Positions 43,719 through 51,415 of a stretch of 64,000 nucleotides of DNA are shown here, piece after piece; position 1 is the stretch's first letter, and each line of letters starts with the position of its first letter. The translations under genes and the position numbers were made by a program. Under the pieces are notes generated by a model. The model saw nothing but the letters and a program-made list of their open reading frames with translations. It ran no database searches and had not been told where the DNA came from. The stretch covers positions 68,696 through 132,695 of the forward strand of contig LDXR01000005.1 of assembly GCA_001443495.1 (NCBI GenBank), given 5' to 3'. This stretch comes from a candidate division NC10 bacterium CSP1-5. Its GTDB lineage: Bacteria; Methylomirabilota; Methylomirabilia; Methylomirabilales; CSP1-5.

Positions 43719-44270
43719 TCACCGTCTGGATTCCGCGACCGCCTGGGCGGCCGCCTCGAGAGCCCGGAGGGCCTGCTGTCGTGCGCGACCCGACGTCTCT
43801 GCCCGGACCACCGCCGCGAGTGCCTTCTGGGTCATGACGCCTAAGAGAGCCGCTGTCGCAGCGGCCATCGGTAGCGCCAGGTCCGTGGCGAATCGCCGGG
43901 CGATCGCGTCGAGATCGGCGACCGCGGTCCGGGCCCGGCCTTTCAGGGAGACCGGCGACCTGCCGTTGACCAGCACGACTCCGGTCTCTTTGAGCCCGGC
44001 GGTGACATCGACCGCCGTCAGGATGCTCGCATCCGTCACCGCTACCAGATCCAGGACGTACTCCTGGGAGGTGCTTTCGATCGGCTCGGTGGCCACCCGC
44101 AGGTGCGCCGCCTCGGGCACGTAGCCCCGGAGGAAGAGCCAGGGCGGCCGGAACTGGACCTGCTTCCCCTCATGGAGCGCCGCCGTCGCCAGCAGGCGTG
44201 CGGCGTCGACGAAGGGGGCCGTGTGATCGTAACGGGGAAGGCGGCGGCCGTGGAAGCGGAGCTCCTTCAC
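43719..44270 (-). CDS. 2-oxoacid:acceptor oxidoreductase gamma subunit
   Basis: A 183-residue catalytic gamma domain of the pyruvate/2-oxoacid:ferredoxin oxidoreductase family: KELRFHGRRLPRYDHTAPFVDAARLLATAALHEGKQVQF, EYVLDLVAVTDASIL, GVVLVNG, ATDLALPMAAATAALLGV. Start is GTG 44270, overlapping the beta-subunit stop by 4 bp. The track's 80 additional residues are out-of-frame coding of the beta gene. The downstream FAD-oxidase gene starts 4 bp later. Confidence 0.9.
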   Translation of the reverse strand: MKELRFHGRRLPRYDHTAPFVDAARLLATAALHEGKQVQFRPPWLFLRGYVPEAAHLRVATEPIESTSQEYVLDLVAVTDASILTAVDVTAGLKETGVVLVNGRSPVSLKGRARTAVADLDAIARRFATDLALPMAAATAALLGVMTQKALAAVVRAETSGRARQQALRALEAAAQAVAESRR

Positions 44271-45148
44271 GGGGTGGCCCTCCAGCTTTCGTCGACACGC
44301 TTCTGGAGACGTTGCGCCTCGCGACGGCCGAGATGCGCGAACCGCCGCTGGAGCGCGAGATATTCGCGCACCGGCCGACGCCGTTTCGGGCGGTAGCTGA
44401 TCTTCATCCGCCCGTCCGTGATCTCGTAGAGCATCCACATCCCTGTCTCGACGGCCGCCCGTGTGACCTCGATGGTCTGGTCGTGGGGATAGCCCCAAGC
44501 GATGGGACACGGGCTGAGCACGTGCAGATACCGAAACCCCCGGACGCGGGCGGCGCGCTTGAGCTTCGCCCGGTAGTCCGCAAGATGCGAGACCGCGGCC
44601 GTCGCGACGTAGGGGACGCCGTGCGCGGCCATGATGCGGGGTGCATCCTTCTTCAGTGTGGGGACGCCTCCCGGCGTGGTCGGCGTGCGGGCCCTGACCG
44701 GCGAGCTGGAGGTGGCCTGCCCCTGCGTGTTCATCGCGACTTCGTTGTCGTAGCAGATGTAGAGGATGTTTTCGTTGCGACTCGCGGCCCCCGACAGGGC
44801 CTGGAAGCCGATGTCGAGCGTCCCGGAGTCCCCGGCAAAGCAGACGACCTGCACGTCCCGCATGCCGCGCGCATCATAGGCATGCCGCAGCCCGGTCGCC
44901 GCGGCCGGCGCGCTTTCGAAAATCCAGTGGACGAAGGGGACTGCCCACGAGGCGTTGGTATAGGAGAGGCTGAAGGTGGCCGCGCAACTCGCCGGGCATA
45001 TCACGGCCATCTTCGGCCCGAGCAGCTCGGCCAACAGATCGGCCGCGGGGAGGGCTCCGCAGCCCTCGCACGCGGTCCCCTTCATCACCGGCGGCAGGCT
45101 GAAGCGCCGCGAGCGGGGGATCGTCGGCAGTGGTGCGGGTCGGCCCAT
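44267..45148 (-). CDS. 2-oxoacid:acceptor oxidoreductase beta subunit (TPP)
   Basis: A 293-residue thiamine-diphosphate-binding subunit. The N-terminal Cys motif CEGCGALPAADLL and CPASCAATFS, the TPP/Mg motif GDSGTLDIGFQALSGA...CYDNEVAMNTQGQ (GDSGT rather than the commoner GDGGT), and YLHVLSPCPIAWGY are pyruvate-oxidoreductase hallmarks. It oxidatively decarboxylates a 2-oxoacid to acyl-CoA. Its gamma partner overlaps by 4 bp. No ferredoxin-like delta gene is found in the operon. Confidence 0.93.
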   Translation of the reverse strand: MGRPAPLPTIPRSRRFSLPPVMKGTACEGCGALPAADLLAELLGPKMAVICPASCAATFSLSYTNASWAVPFVHWIFESAPAAATGLRHAYDARGMRDVQVVCFAGDSGTLDIGFQALSGAASRNENILYICYDNEVAMNTQGQATSSSPVRARTPTTPGGVPTLKKDAPRIMAAHGVPYVATAAVSHLADYRAKLKRAARVRGFRYLHVLSPCPIAWGYPHDQTIEVTRAAVETGMWMLYEITDGRMKISYRPKRRRPVREYLALQRRFAHLGRREAQRLQKRVDESWRATP

Positions 45149-45160
45149 GGCGGTTTCTCC

Positions 45161-46390
45161 CTAGCCGGCCCGCGCCAGGGGGCGGGCTTGCGGTGACTCG
45201 TCGCGCACGCGCGCCCGGTCGAGGCCGAGCCACTCGATGGCGTCGTCCCTCTTATCAAACGGCGGCTCCCCCTTGAGTGCCCTCCGCGCGACCTCCTTGA
45301 TCTGTCGGACGGTCACGTCGCGGCCGCCGAGGCCGGCGATAACGCCCACGACTCGGGGCGGGCCGGCAGTGCCGTAGAGCGCCGACCGAACCTCGTCGTA
45401 CAGGACCCCGTGACTCCCGGCGGCGCAGTTTCGGTCGATGGCGATGACCAGCTCGGCTTCTCCGAGCGCCTTCCGAATGGCCTCGGCCGGAAAAGGCCGG
45501 TAGGCGCGGACCCTGAGGAGGCCGACGGAGAGCCCCTCGGCCTTGAGCTCGCGCACCGCCCGGCGCGCCGTCTTGGCGATCGAGCCCATGGACACGATCA
45601 CAGAGCGGCCCACGGGTTCCGTCGTCTCGATCAGTCCCCGGGGGCGGCCTCCGAACGCCTCGGCGTACGCCCTACCCACTTCGGGGATGACGGCAAGTGC
45701 CGCTTCCATTGCCTGATGCTCGACGAATTTAAACTCCGTATACCACTCGGGGGGCGTAGGTGGGTTCAGCGAGCGCGGCACTGCCGGATCGAGCAATGCC
45801 TCAACGTGGACTCCGCTGAGAAATCGGTCCACCGCCTTGGCCTCCGGAACCACAACCCCCTCGGCGGTGTTCGAGTGGATGAAGGACTCGTAGCAGAGCA
45901 TCCCGGGCAGGCGGACCCGCGGGTCCGCGCAGATCCTGAAGAGCTGGATGGTCGTCTCGAGAATCTCCTGCGCGTCCTCGCAGAAGAGCTGGAGCCAGCC
46001 GGCGCGGTTCACGGCCAGGGCATCATTGTGGTCCGCGTACCGGCTATGGGGGACCGAAATGGCGCGATTGACCACCGCCATCACGATAGGGCAGCGGCTG
46101 CCCGAGGCGGTGTAGAGGTGCTCGGCCATGAAGAGGAGCCCCTGGGAATTGGTCGCCGTGAAGACCCGCGCCCCGCCGAGGGAGGCCCCCACGGCCGCGG
46201 CCATGGCGGCGTAGTCCGACTCCATGTTGAGAAATTCGGCCCTCAGCAGGCCCTTCTCGACATCCCGGGCGATAATCTCGAGCATGGGAGACTGGGGGGT
46301 AATGGGATAGGTGGGAATCACCTGAGGCTTCGACACGCGGACCGCCCGGGCCGCCGCCTCGTTGCCGGTGAGGAGCTCTGTGCGGCTCAT
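45161..46390 (-). CDS. 2-oxoacid:acceptor oxidoreductase alpha subunit
   Basis: A 409-residue alpha subunit of the pyruvate:ferredoxin oxidoreductase family: LTGNEAAARAVRVSKPQVIPTYPITPQSPMLE, EFLNMESDYAAMAAAVGASLGGARVFTATNSQGLLFMAEHL, the catalytic Arg/His region RAISVPHSRYADHNDALA, and a C-terminal domain (VSMGSIAKTARRAVRELKAEG). With beta and gamma it forms an ABG enzyme. Substrate range (pyruvate, branched or aryl 2-oxoacids) cannot be read. It overlaps gntR by 4 bp. Confidence 0.94.
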   Translation of the reverse strand: MSRTELLTGNEAAARAVRVSKPQVIPTYPITPQSPMLEIIARDVEKGLLRAEFLNMESDYAAMAAAVGASLGGARVFTATNSQGLLFMAEHLYTASGSRCPIVMAVVNRAISVPHSRYADHNDALAVNRAGWLQLFCEDAQEILETTIQLFRICADPRVRLPGMLCYESFIHSNTAEGVVVPEAKAVDRFLSGVHVEALLDPAVPRSLNPPTPPEWYTEFKFVEHQAMEAALAVIPEVGRAYAEAFGGRPRGLIETTEPVGRSVIVSMGSIAKTARRAVRELKAEGLSVGLLRVRAYRPFPAEAIRKALGEAELVIAIDRNCAAGSHGVLYDEVRSALYGTAGPPRVVGVIAGLGGRDVTVRQIKEVARRALKGEPPFDKRDDAIEWLGLDRARVRDESPQARPLARAG

Positions 46391-47067
46391 GGCGTCTCGT
46401 TCCTCCTCGTCTCCCCTCGACTCTTGAGATGCGCGAGCACGGTCTCCTTCTTCCGGAGGACGTGCTCGACGATCAGCCGTTCGGCCCGCGCCGGATCCCG
46501 GTCCTTGATCGCCTGGAGAATCGCCCGATGCTCCTGTAACCAGGCCTTTCGGGCCCGGCCCACCTCAAGCGTGATCCGGCGGTAGCGCAGGATCTTGTCG
46601 TGAATCGCCTGGAGGAGCTGCTGGAGCTGCGCGCTTCCGCTCAAGACGTTGAGCCCGTCGTGAAACCGCGTGTTCCACTCCAGGAGTCGCTCGGGCGCCT
46701 CCCCGTCCAACGTAGTTTCCGACCGGTTCAAGATCCCTTCGAGCAGTGCGATCCCCTCAGGCGCTGCCCGCTCGGCCGCCAGGCGCGCCGCCAAGCCCTC
46801 CAGCACCGCCCGGATCCGAAAGGTCTCTTCCACCTCCTCGGGCGACATCGCGCTCACGAGCAGGCTGCTCCCGGGGCCTTTGGAGAGAAACCCCTCGGCC
46901 TCGAGCTTTCTAAGTGCCTCCCGGACCGGGGTCCGGCTGATTCCCAGCCGGCCCGCCAACTCGGTCTCCACAACCCGATTCCCGGGCGAAAGCTCTCCCT
47001 GGACGATAGCCCGACGGAGGGCGTCGTAGACCTCTTCGCGGAGCGGTCGGTGAACCCGGATCTTCAT
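46387..47067 (-). CDS. GntR/FCD-family transcriptional regulator
   Basis: A 226-residue repressor: N-terminal winged helix (VYDALRRAIVQGELSPGNRVVETELAGRLGISRTPVREALRKLEAEGFL) and a C-terminal FCD ligand-binding domain (ETFRIRAVLEGLAARLAAERA, EWNTRFHDGLNVLSGSAQL) with metal-binding His/Asp candidates. Start ATG 47067 has GAAAGG upstream and begins the fold; the track's 45 added residues would span the promoter. It is the first gene of the operon, overlaps the alpha subunit by 4 bp, and has a good operator over its -10 box, so autoregulation is expected. Confidence 0.93.
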   Translation of the reverse strand: MKIRVHRPLREEVYDALRRAIVQGELSPGNRVVETELAGRLGISRTPVREALRKLEAEGFLSKGPGSSLLVSAMSPEEVEETFRIRAVLEGLAARLAAERAAPEGIALLEGILNRSETTLDGEAPERLLEWNTRFHDGLNVLSGSAQLQQLLQAIHDKILRYRRITLEVGRARKAWLQEHRAILQAIKDRDPARAERLIVEHVLRKKETVLAHLKSRGETRRNETP

Positions 47068-47089
47068 GGAGGGCCTTTCATAGAGACGG

Positions 47090-47113
47090 TTGTACACTGT
47101 ATACGGTATACAA
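47090..47113 (-). promoter_or_regulatory. palindromic GntR-type operator
   Basis: TTGTACACTGTATACGGTATACAA: the outer arms TTGTACAC and GTATACAA match at 7 of 8 paired positions, with a GTATAC core between them. It covers the -10 box of the gntR promoter, the expected place for autorepression by an FCD regulator. Confidence 0.65.
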
Positions 47114-47126
47114 ATTTGCTTGTCAA
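47098..47126 (-). promoter_or_regulatory. sigma-70-type promoter for the gntR-por-TRAP operon
   Basis: Minus-strand TTGACA, 17 bp, TATACA (6/6 and 5/6 matches), about 30 bp upstream of the gntR start and overlapped by the operator. Confidence 0.8.
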
Positions 47127-47283
47127 TCCAGATACTCGGCTGGCCTCTGGAGCCCTGAGGGGGGTGTGGAAGGCGCACGATTGCCGGACACTTGACGGGC
47201 ATTTTTCGATACCCCGAACGCCATAGTAGGTTACGGATCGAGAAGGATCAATTGAAAATCAGGACTTTAAGCTTGGCAGAGAT

Positions 47284-47300
47284 TTGGCACAAAGCTTGCT
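47284..47300 (+). promoter_or_regulatory. sigma-54 (-24/-12) promoter
   Basis: TTGGCAC-N5-TTGCT, a full consensus match, pointing away from the gntR operon into a gene-poor stretch. Predicted start near 47312. Confidence 0.8.
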
Positions 47301-47311
47301 AGTCTAACAGT

Positions 47312-47402
47312 GTCAAGAAGGGGAAACCAAAGCCTCTCTCCTTCTGCTAGGGCCTCGGGGGCGGGCCTTTGACCCATAAGGGAGCCCTCATTATTTATTT
47401 CA
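47312..47402 (+). ncRNA. candidate sigma-54-dependent small RNA
   Basis: From the predicted start near 47312 no ribosome-binding site or long ORF is seen. About 40 nt downstream AGGGC-C-UC pairs with GAGCCCU (47349-47388), and CATTATTTATTT follows, an intrinsic-terminator-like end. That would give a roughly 90-nt transcript. A GC-rich internal stretch (CTCGGGGGCGGGCC) could pair as well. Only suggestive. Confidence 0.35.
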
Positions 47403-47508
47403 ATCATCTCTATGATCTGTTCTCCACCTGATCCTGCCCTCCTTTCCGCCTGAACTCACCACTTTAGTTTGCACTGAGCTCCTCCAAGAACCGGTTCGCG
47501 TCTCACCG
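47403..47508. other. intergenic, no gene seen
   Basis: No credible ORF, ribosome-binding site or promoter is visible. One 13-codon ATG frame (MICSPPDPALLSA) lacks a Shine-Dalgarno and looks accidental. Confidence 0.5.
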
Positions 47509-47587
47509 AAAAGAAAAAGCCCCGATGGAGCCTGCGGTCGGTTCAAAAGCAGCCGGGCCGCCCCGCCGGTGAAAGCGGGACCATCGG
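47509..47587 (-). terminator. structured intrinsic-terminator-like element
   Basis: On the minus strand CCGATGG (47587-47581) pairs with CCATCGG (47528-47522). Inner hairpins include CCCGC-TTTCACCGGC-GGGG and a CGG/CCG arm, and GGCTTTTTCTTTT follows. The multi-branched stem plus U-rich tail could terminate the run of minus-strand genes starting at 48483. A smaller GCCTGG/CCAGGC hairpin lies just upstream at 47598-47614. It could also be part of a regulatory RNA. Confidence 0.45.
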
Positions 47588-47675
47588 AGCCGGTGGTGCC
47601 TGGGCCTTCCAGGCAGCCAACCTAGTCTTACGGGTGCGCTGGCCTAGGAGGCCACCACCTCACAGATCACCATCA

Positions 47676-47939
47676 TTATCTCCACGACTGGACCACCTCC
47701 TCTCTCGGCGCATCCACCATCACGGGCCCAGTACCCGCCAGCCCGAAGCCGACCGCCGAAATCGACCCCGAACCTGGTCCGCCCTTGGCCTGCCCCATTA
47801 CAGGCGAGGACGCGAGGGGGCCTGTGTCGACCCCGACCAAGGTGTTATGGTAGCCGCCTTCCTCCAGTCTGTCTAGCAATTCTTGCTTTGTCCCGCCAGC
47901 CGTAGCCCCACCCCGCCGTCCCCGCGTATAGCTGGGCAC
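47676..47939 (-). CDS. possible 87-residue Gly-rich ORF
   Basis: GTG 47939 opens an 87-residue frame with a helix (KQELLDRLEEGGYHNT) followed by a Gly/Ser/Pro-rich part (GPGSGSISAVGFGLAGTGP) ending REEVVQSWR. It follows the gene at 47980-48483 by 40 bp in the same direction and is followed by hairpins and a terminator-like element. The Shine-Dalgarno is poor and codon use is not diagnostic. A second ATGATG frame of 10 codons starts at its stop. No family recognised. Confidence 0.35.
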   Translation of the reverse strand: MPSYTRGRRGGATAGGTKQELLDRLEEGGYHNTLVGVDTGPLASSPVMGQAKGGPGSGSISAVGFGLAGTGPVMVDAPREEVVQSWR

Positions 47940-47979
47940 TCTCTCTTGAGGTTTGCCTCAGCGTCCCTCTCATCGGGCG

Positions 47980-48483
47980 TTAGTCGGAGAGTTCGCGATC
48001 GAGGATCTCGTGCAGGAAGCGATCGATCGAGACGGGATAGAACTTGACGTCTGGTGAGAGGATCAGGCCGGTGTCCCAGATCTCGCGCCGCGCCAGTTCG
48101 TCGAGGATCCGCTCGATGCGCGCTTCCGGGTCCCCCTCGGCGGGACGGATGGTGAGTTCCTCGCTCTCGATGACCGCGTGCCGGCGAGCGGGGTAGCGGA
48201 AGGCAAACACCCGCCCCACCAGCGTCCGGTCCATCAGCTCGGAGTCCCCGAACACCTCCCCGTAGGTCTGCCCCTCGCCTCCCGGCCGGACCACCAGACG
48301 CGGCGAGACGCGGATCGTGCCCCGCACCTCGACGGCGCCCCGTTCCATCTCTACGTCTGGCCCCACCAGGATGTAGGGCAGCACGTGGTACCCGACCACG
48401 ATGCCGGTGATGGGCCTCCGCAAGACTCGCGTCCGCTCAAAGATTCCACGGAGGAACATTGGATCATACGGACGGTCAAACAT
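47980..48483 (-). CDS. conserved hypothetical protein
   Basis: A 167-residue soluble protein: MFDRPYDPMFLRGIFERTRVLRRP, GYHVLPYILVGPDVEMERGAVEVRG, VRVSPRLVVRPGGEGQTY then ILDELARREIWDTGLILSPDVKFYPVSIDRFLHEILDREL. The even spread of charged and aromatic residues and the strong codon bias suggest a real gene. I cannot name a family. The track's 25 extra N-terminal residues overlap the divergent gene and are dropped. Confidence 0.7.
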   Translation of the reverse strand: MFDRPYDPMFLRGIFERTRVLRRPITGIVVGYHVLPYILVGPDVEMERGAVEVRGTIRVSPRLVVRPGGEGQTYGEVFGDSELMDRTLVGRVFAFRYPARRHAVIESEELTIRPAEGDPEARIERILDELARREIWDTGLILSPDVKFYPVSIDRFLHEILDRELSD

Positions 48484-48557
48484 ACGATTCCGCGATCCCC
48501 AGCGAGAAGACCAGGATGCCAACCGGGATGGTCCTGGGCGAGAACAAGGAGACGTCA

Positions 48558-49076
48558 ATGGGCATTATGCATAGCTTTCCGAAACGCGTCAAGGTATCGC
48601 CACGAGAGATTGCGGAATGTCTGCGGGTGCATTATGCTATCGTCAGTCGGAAGGGACCTGGATCCGCGGAGAGGGGCGCGTACGCCGGAGATACCTTGCT
48701 GGCGATGCCTAGAGAAAGGCGTGTGGGTTTCCGAGACTTAGCCGCCCTCGTGTTGTTGCTCGCCTTCGTGTTCGTTTTTGGGATGACCGTTATGTTGCTC
48801 TTCGGCTTCACGATCGCGCCACTGCTGCTCGGTGCACCTGGCCGGCCGGTTTCCCACGGCATCGAGATCTCATTATTCCTTATGATGGTAGTGACTAGCT
48901 TCCCTGTCGGAGGACTCATCGGCGGCCTGATTTGGGTTGCCATCATGGGACTCCTGCTACCGCGTGACAGAGTCCTCAGGTTGCTTTACCTCGGTCCCCA
49001 GCTACCCGTGTTGACGGAATTGTGCGTCGACGTTCTCGATGCGGTGAGCGGACATAGGAGGAGGTCCGCCACGTGA
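48558..49076 (+). CDS. hypothetical inner-membrane protein
   Basis: A 172-residue protein with a soluble N terminus (about 1-65: MGIMHSFPKRVKVSPREIAE) and two or three membrane helices (FRDLAALVLLLAFVFVFGMTVMLLFGF, GIEISLFLMMVVTSFPVGGLIGGLIWVAIMGLLL). ATG 48558 has AAGGAG six bases upstream. Its stop overlaps the next gene's GTG by 4 bp. No family recognised. Confidence 0.7.
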   Translation: MGIMHSFPKRVKVSPREIAECLRVHYAIVSRKGPGSAERGAYAGDTLLAMPRERRVGFRDLAALVLLLAFVFVFGMTVMLLFGFTIAPLLLGAPGRPVSHGIEISLFLMMVVTSFPVGGLIGGLIWVAIMGLLLPRDRVLRLLYLGPQLPVLTELCVDVLDAVSGHRRRSAT

Positions 49077-49768
49077 TCGAACGCGCCGCATCGATGAGCC
49101 GGCACACGGAGGTGTTGGAATCGCAGTGGCAGAGGACCCGGGCTATGGGACGAAGATGGGGAATTGTCCTCGTCACCGGTGTGAGCGCGGTCCTGGCTGC
49201 CTGCGCGACTGCCCATAAGCCTCCAGAGGCCTATCTCTCTCAGTACGATGTGATGAACCCGCAGCCGGCCCAATTCCCCGTCTGCTATGGTTTCGGATGC
49301 CAACAATCAAAGACCGTTCGCCTTACCGATCAGCAATGGGGGGACGTAGGGGCGTTTTTCAACCCGCGCCCGACCGATGCCGAAAGCGAGCGTGCCCAGG
49401 TGGCCAAGGCGGTTGCGTTGCTAGAGAGCATCGTCGGCCCTCAGGCGAATACGTCCGGCGATCGGGGCCGCAACACCATCCCACCAGACGAATCGCCTCA
49501 GCTCGACTGCATCGACGAAACGGTTAACACCACCACCTTCCTCCTCATGATGCAAGAGGCCGGTCTCATCACCTGGCACCGGGTCCGCTTTCCGGAGCAT
49601 CGGGGATTCGCCGACCTCCTGTGGCCTCACAACACGGCAGTCTTGGCAGAAAGTGCCACGGAGAGCGCCTTCGCCGTTGATTCCTGGTTCTTCGACAACG
49701 GACACCCGCCCGAAATCGTTCCCCTGGCAGTATGGAAAGAGGGATACGAGCCCGGAGAGATGAAATGA
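49073..49768 (+). CDS. hypothetical lipoprotein
   Basis: A 231-residue protein with an N-terminal extension, then a signal peptide (WGIVLVTGVSAVLAAC) whose lipobox suggests lipid anchoring. The mature part has FPVCYGFGCQQSKTVRLTDQQW, DETVNTTTFLLMMQEAGLI, HNTAVLAESATESAFAVDSWFFDNGHPPEIVPLAVWKEGY. The C-terminal DSWFFDNGHP and W-K-E-GY pattern hint at a periplasmic enzyme-like fold, but no family is assigned. GTG 49073 with GGAGG upstream is coupled to the preceding gene. Confidence 0.72.
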   Translation: MIERAASMSRHTEVLESQWQRTRAMGRRWGIVLVTGVSAVLAACATAHKPPEAYLSQYDVMNPQPAQFPVCYGFGCQQSKTVRLTDQQWGDVGAFFNPRPTDAESERAQVAKAVALLESIVGPQANTSGDRGRNTIPPDESPQLDCIDETVNTTTFLLMMQEAGLITWHRVRFPEHRGFADLLWPHNTAVLAESATESAFAVDSWFFDNGHPPEIVPLAVWKEGYEPGEMK

Positions 49769-49916
49769 AGAGAGGGGGATTCGGGTGTCCGCGATGACGA
49801 GCCACCCCATTTAGGCCCGGGAATTGCACTGCCCCTGATCCGTGGGGAGGTGCCCAGGTCCCGTTGGACCGTCAGGCGTACAATGCCGGTCCTCGGAGCA
49901 GACGGAAGTCATCACG

Positions 49917-50396
49917 ATGAGTGAAGAGATAGTTCGGGCAGACAGATCGTATCGCAGGCAGTTTTTCACTTGGCACGCTATCTTTATCGCGCTCGGTGCC
50001 GCGGTCATCGTATGGGGTCTCCCGTGGTTCGAGGAGTACCTCAGGCACGCAAATCCAAAGGTCGCAGCGGGGATTCTCAAGGGGTGGTTCATTTTTGCCT
50101 TTCTCAGTATGATTCCAATCGCCCTCTATATGCTGTTGCTCGGGCGGAAGGTGATCAAACACGAACGGATTCCGCTGCCAGGCGCAAAGGTCATCATCGA
50201 CACCAGGCCGGTCGTGGGTCAAAAGGCGAGACTGCGAGGTCGAGTGCTGGTCGGTGTCTCGCTGCTTCTCATTGCCCTCGGTCTGTCCGGCGCTCTGTAT
50301 ACTCCCTTCATGCTGGACAAGATAACCAGTGAACAGGCGAGGATCAAGGGCCCTGCCCATTTGCTGCAGGAGACCGCTCTCCCGCGTCGCCCCTGA
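49917..50396 (+). CDS. hypothetical inner-membrane protein
   Basis: A 159-residue protein with three predicted membrane helices: FTWHAIFIALGAAVIVWGLPWF, GWFIFAFLSMIPIALYMLLLG and RVLVGVSLLLIALGLSGALYT. Short charged loops lie between. ATG 49917 is used because the track's leader has no signal or Shine-Dalgarno. It is not adjacent to any known partner. Function unknown. Confidence 0.7.
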   Translation: MSEEIVRADRSYRRQFFTWHAIFIALGAAVIVWGLPWFEEYLRHANPKVAAGILKGWFIFAFLSMIPIALYMLLLGRKVIKHERIPLPGAKVIIDTRPVVGQKARLRGRVLVGVSLLLIALGLSGALYTPFMLDKITSEQARIKGPAHLLQETALPRRP

Positions 50397-50459
50397 ACCT
50401 GGCGTTCAGCCGGGGCCAGTGCTAAGGTGCGAAATGCTCCCTGGGCAAACGGGGCTGTC

Positions 50460-51311
50460 ATGAAACTCAAGACGAGCCACAACGCTGCGAGAGAAAGACT
50501 GAATGAAATGATCGTCTCGGGGAACACCCTCCTCGACAAGGTCACCGGTGAGTATTATGCCGCAAAGACCGCCGAGGCTTTTTCTGAAGAGCACCACATA
50601 CCGCAATGGAAGGAGCAGTATGTTGATTGGCTCCACAAGTGTCTCGGCTCTCTGCAGGACATATTCCCGACCCCCCAGCAAGCGATAACACTGCAGAACG
50701 CACAGGGGTCGGGATCTCTAAAGATGCATGTCAAATGGGCCAGTTTGACGGCAGACATCAAAGCAAAGCTGTCGACCTTGGAAAGCACCATCAAATCGGT
50801 CGATGACTATTCGATAGAGATGACGGATGAACTGTTCATCGAGGACATTGATTCCTTCGCCAAGGCCCGGGACATCAACCCGCGACAGGTAAAGCGGCTT
50901 TTGCCACTGAACCTGTCAGCAGATCAAGTCCGGACCTTCTTGGGGGAAATTCTCGGGGAACCCCTGCGGAGGTCCGACGATGGGGACGCCGCAACCGACA
51001 TCTTTACGTCCACGGTAAGAACCGGCGGCGATCGCGCACGAACCGCCCTCCTACTCAAAGGGGCCACCACGAGGGGGAAGCTGACGCTCAAGAAATGCGG
51101 GAAGCGCGGCGAGCAGATCGCACGGCTCGTTGCCGTTCCCGCAGAACTTTACATGCTCCAGCACCTCGATCAGATTGAGACCCCAGTTATCCGGGAATTG
51201 AAAACCAAGATCCAATCGCTGAATGGCGAAGGGAAGCAGTGCCGGATCTGCCTCGTGGACGGCATGGACACCGCTCGAATTCTCGTGGCGTACGGCAAGA
51301 TCTCGCTGTAA
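50460..51311 (+). CDS. hypothetical protein, lower GC than neighbours
   Basis: A 283-residue protein without membrane segments: helical N terminus (MKLKTSHNAARERLNEMIVSG), WKEQYVDWLHKCLGSLQDIF, then a C-terminal part with QIARLVAVPAELYMLQHLDQIETPVIRELKTKIQSLN and CRICLVDGMDTARILVAYGK. The last segment recalls nuclease- or helicase-associated accessory proteins, but no catalytic motif is clear. The GC content looks visibly lower than in surrounding genes, which may mean recent transfer. Confidence 0.65.
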   Translation: MKLKTSHNAARERLNEMIVSGNTLLDKVTGEYYAAKTAEAFSEEHHIPQWKEQYVDWLHKCLGSLQDIFPTPQQAITLQNAQGSGSLKMHVKWASLTADIKAKLSTLESTIKSVDDYSIEMTDELFIEDIDSFAKARDINPRQVKRLLPLNLSADQVRTFLGEILGEPLRRSDDGDAATDIFTSTVRTGGDRARTALLLKGATTRGKLTLKKCGKRGEQIARLVAVPAELYMLQHLDQIETPVIRELKTKIQSLNGEGKQCRICLVDGMDTARILVAYGKISL

Positions 51312-51415
51312 CGAGGAAAATCCTAAAATCCGCCTTGCAATTCTTGCTGCGGACGGCCCCCGGGTAGGACCGTGAACGGCCGGCATACGAATGCGCCGCA
51401 TATGTCGTGAGCCGA

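Noticed and set aside
47522-47587. GEMM (c-di-GMP), cobalamin or other known riboswitch in the structured gap
   Set aside because: The stem CCGATGG/CCATCGG with GTGAAA and GGGA pieces is suggestive, but the conserved core of no class I know could be lined up. The U-rich tail on the minus strand fits a terminator better.
47300-47700. pqqA-like or other RiPP precursor peptide after the sigma-54 promoter
   Set aside because: No frame shows the Glu-x3-Tyr or other core motif, no Shine-Dalgarno is in place, and no maturase gene is near.
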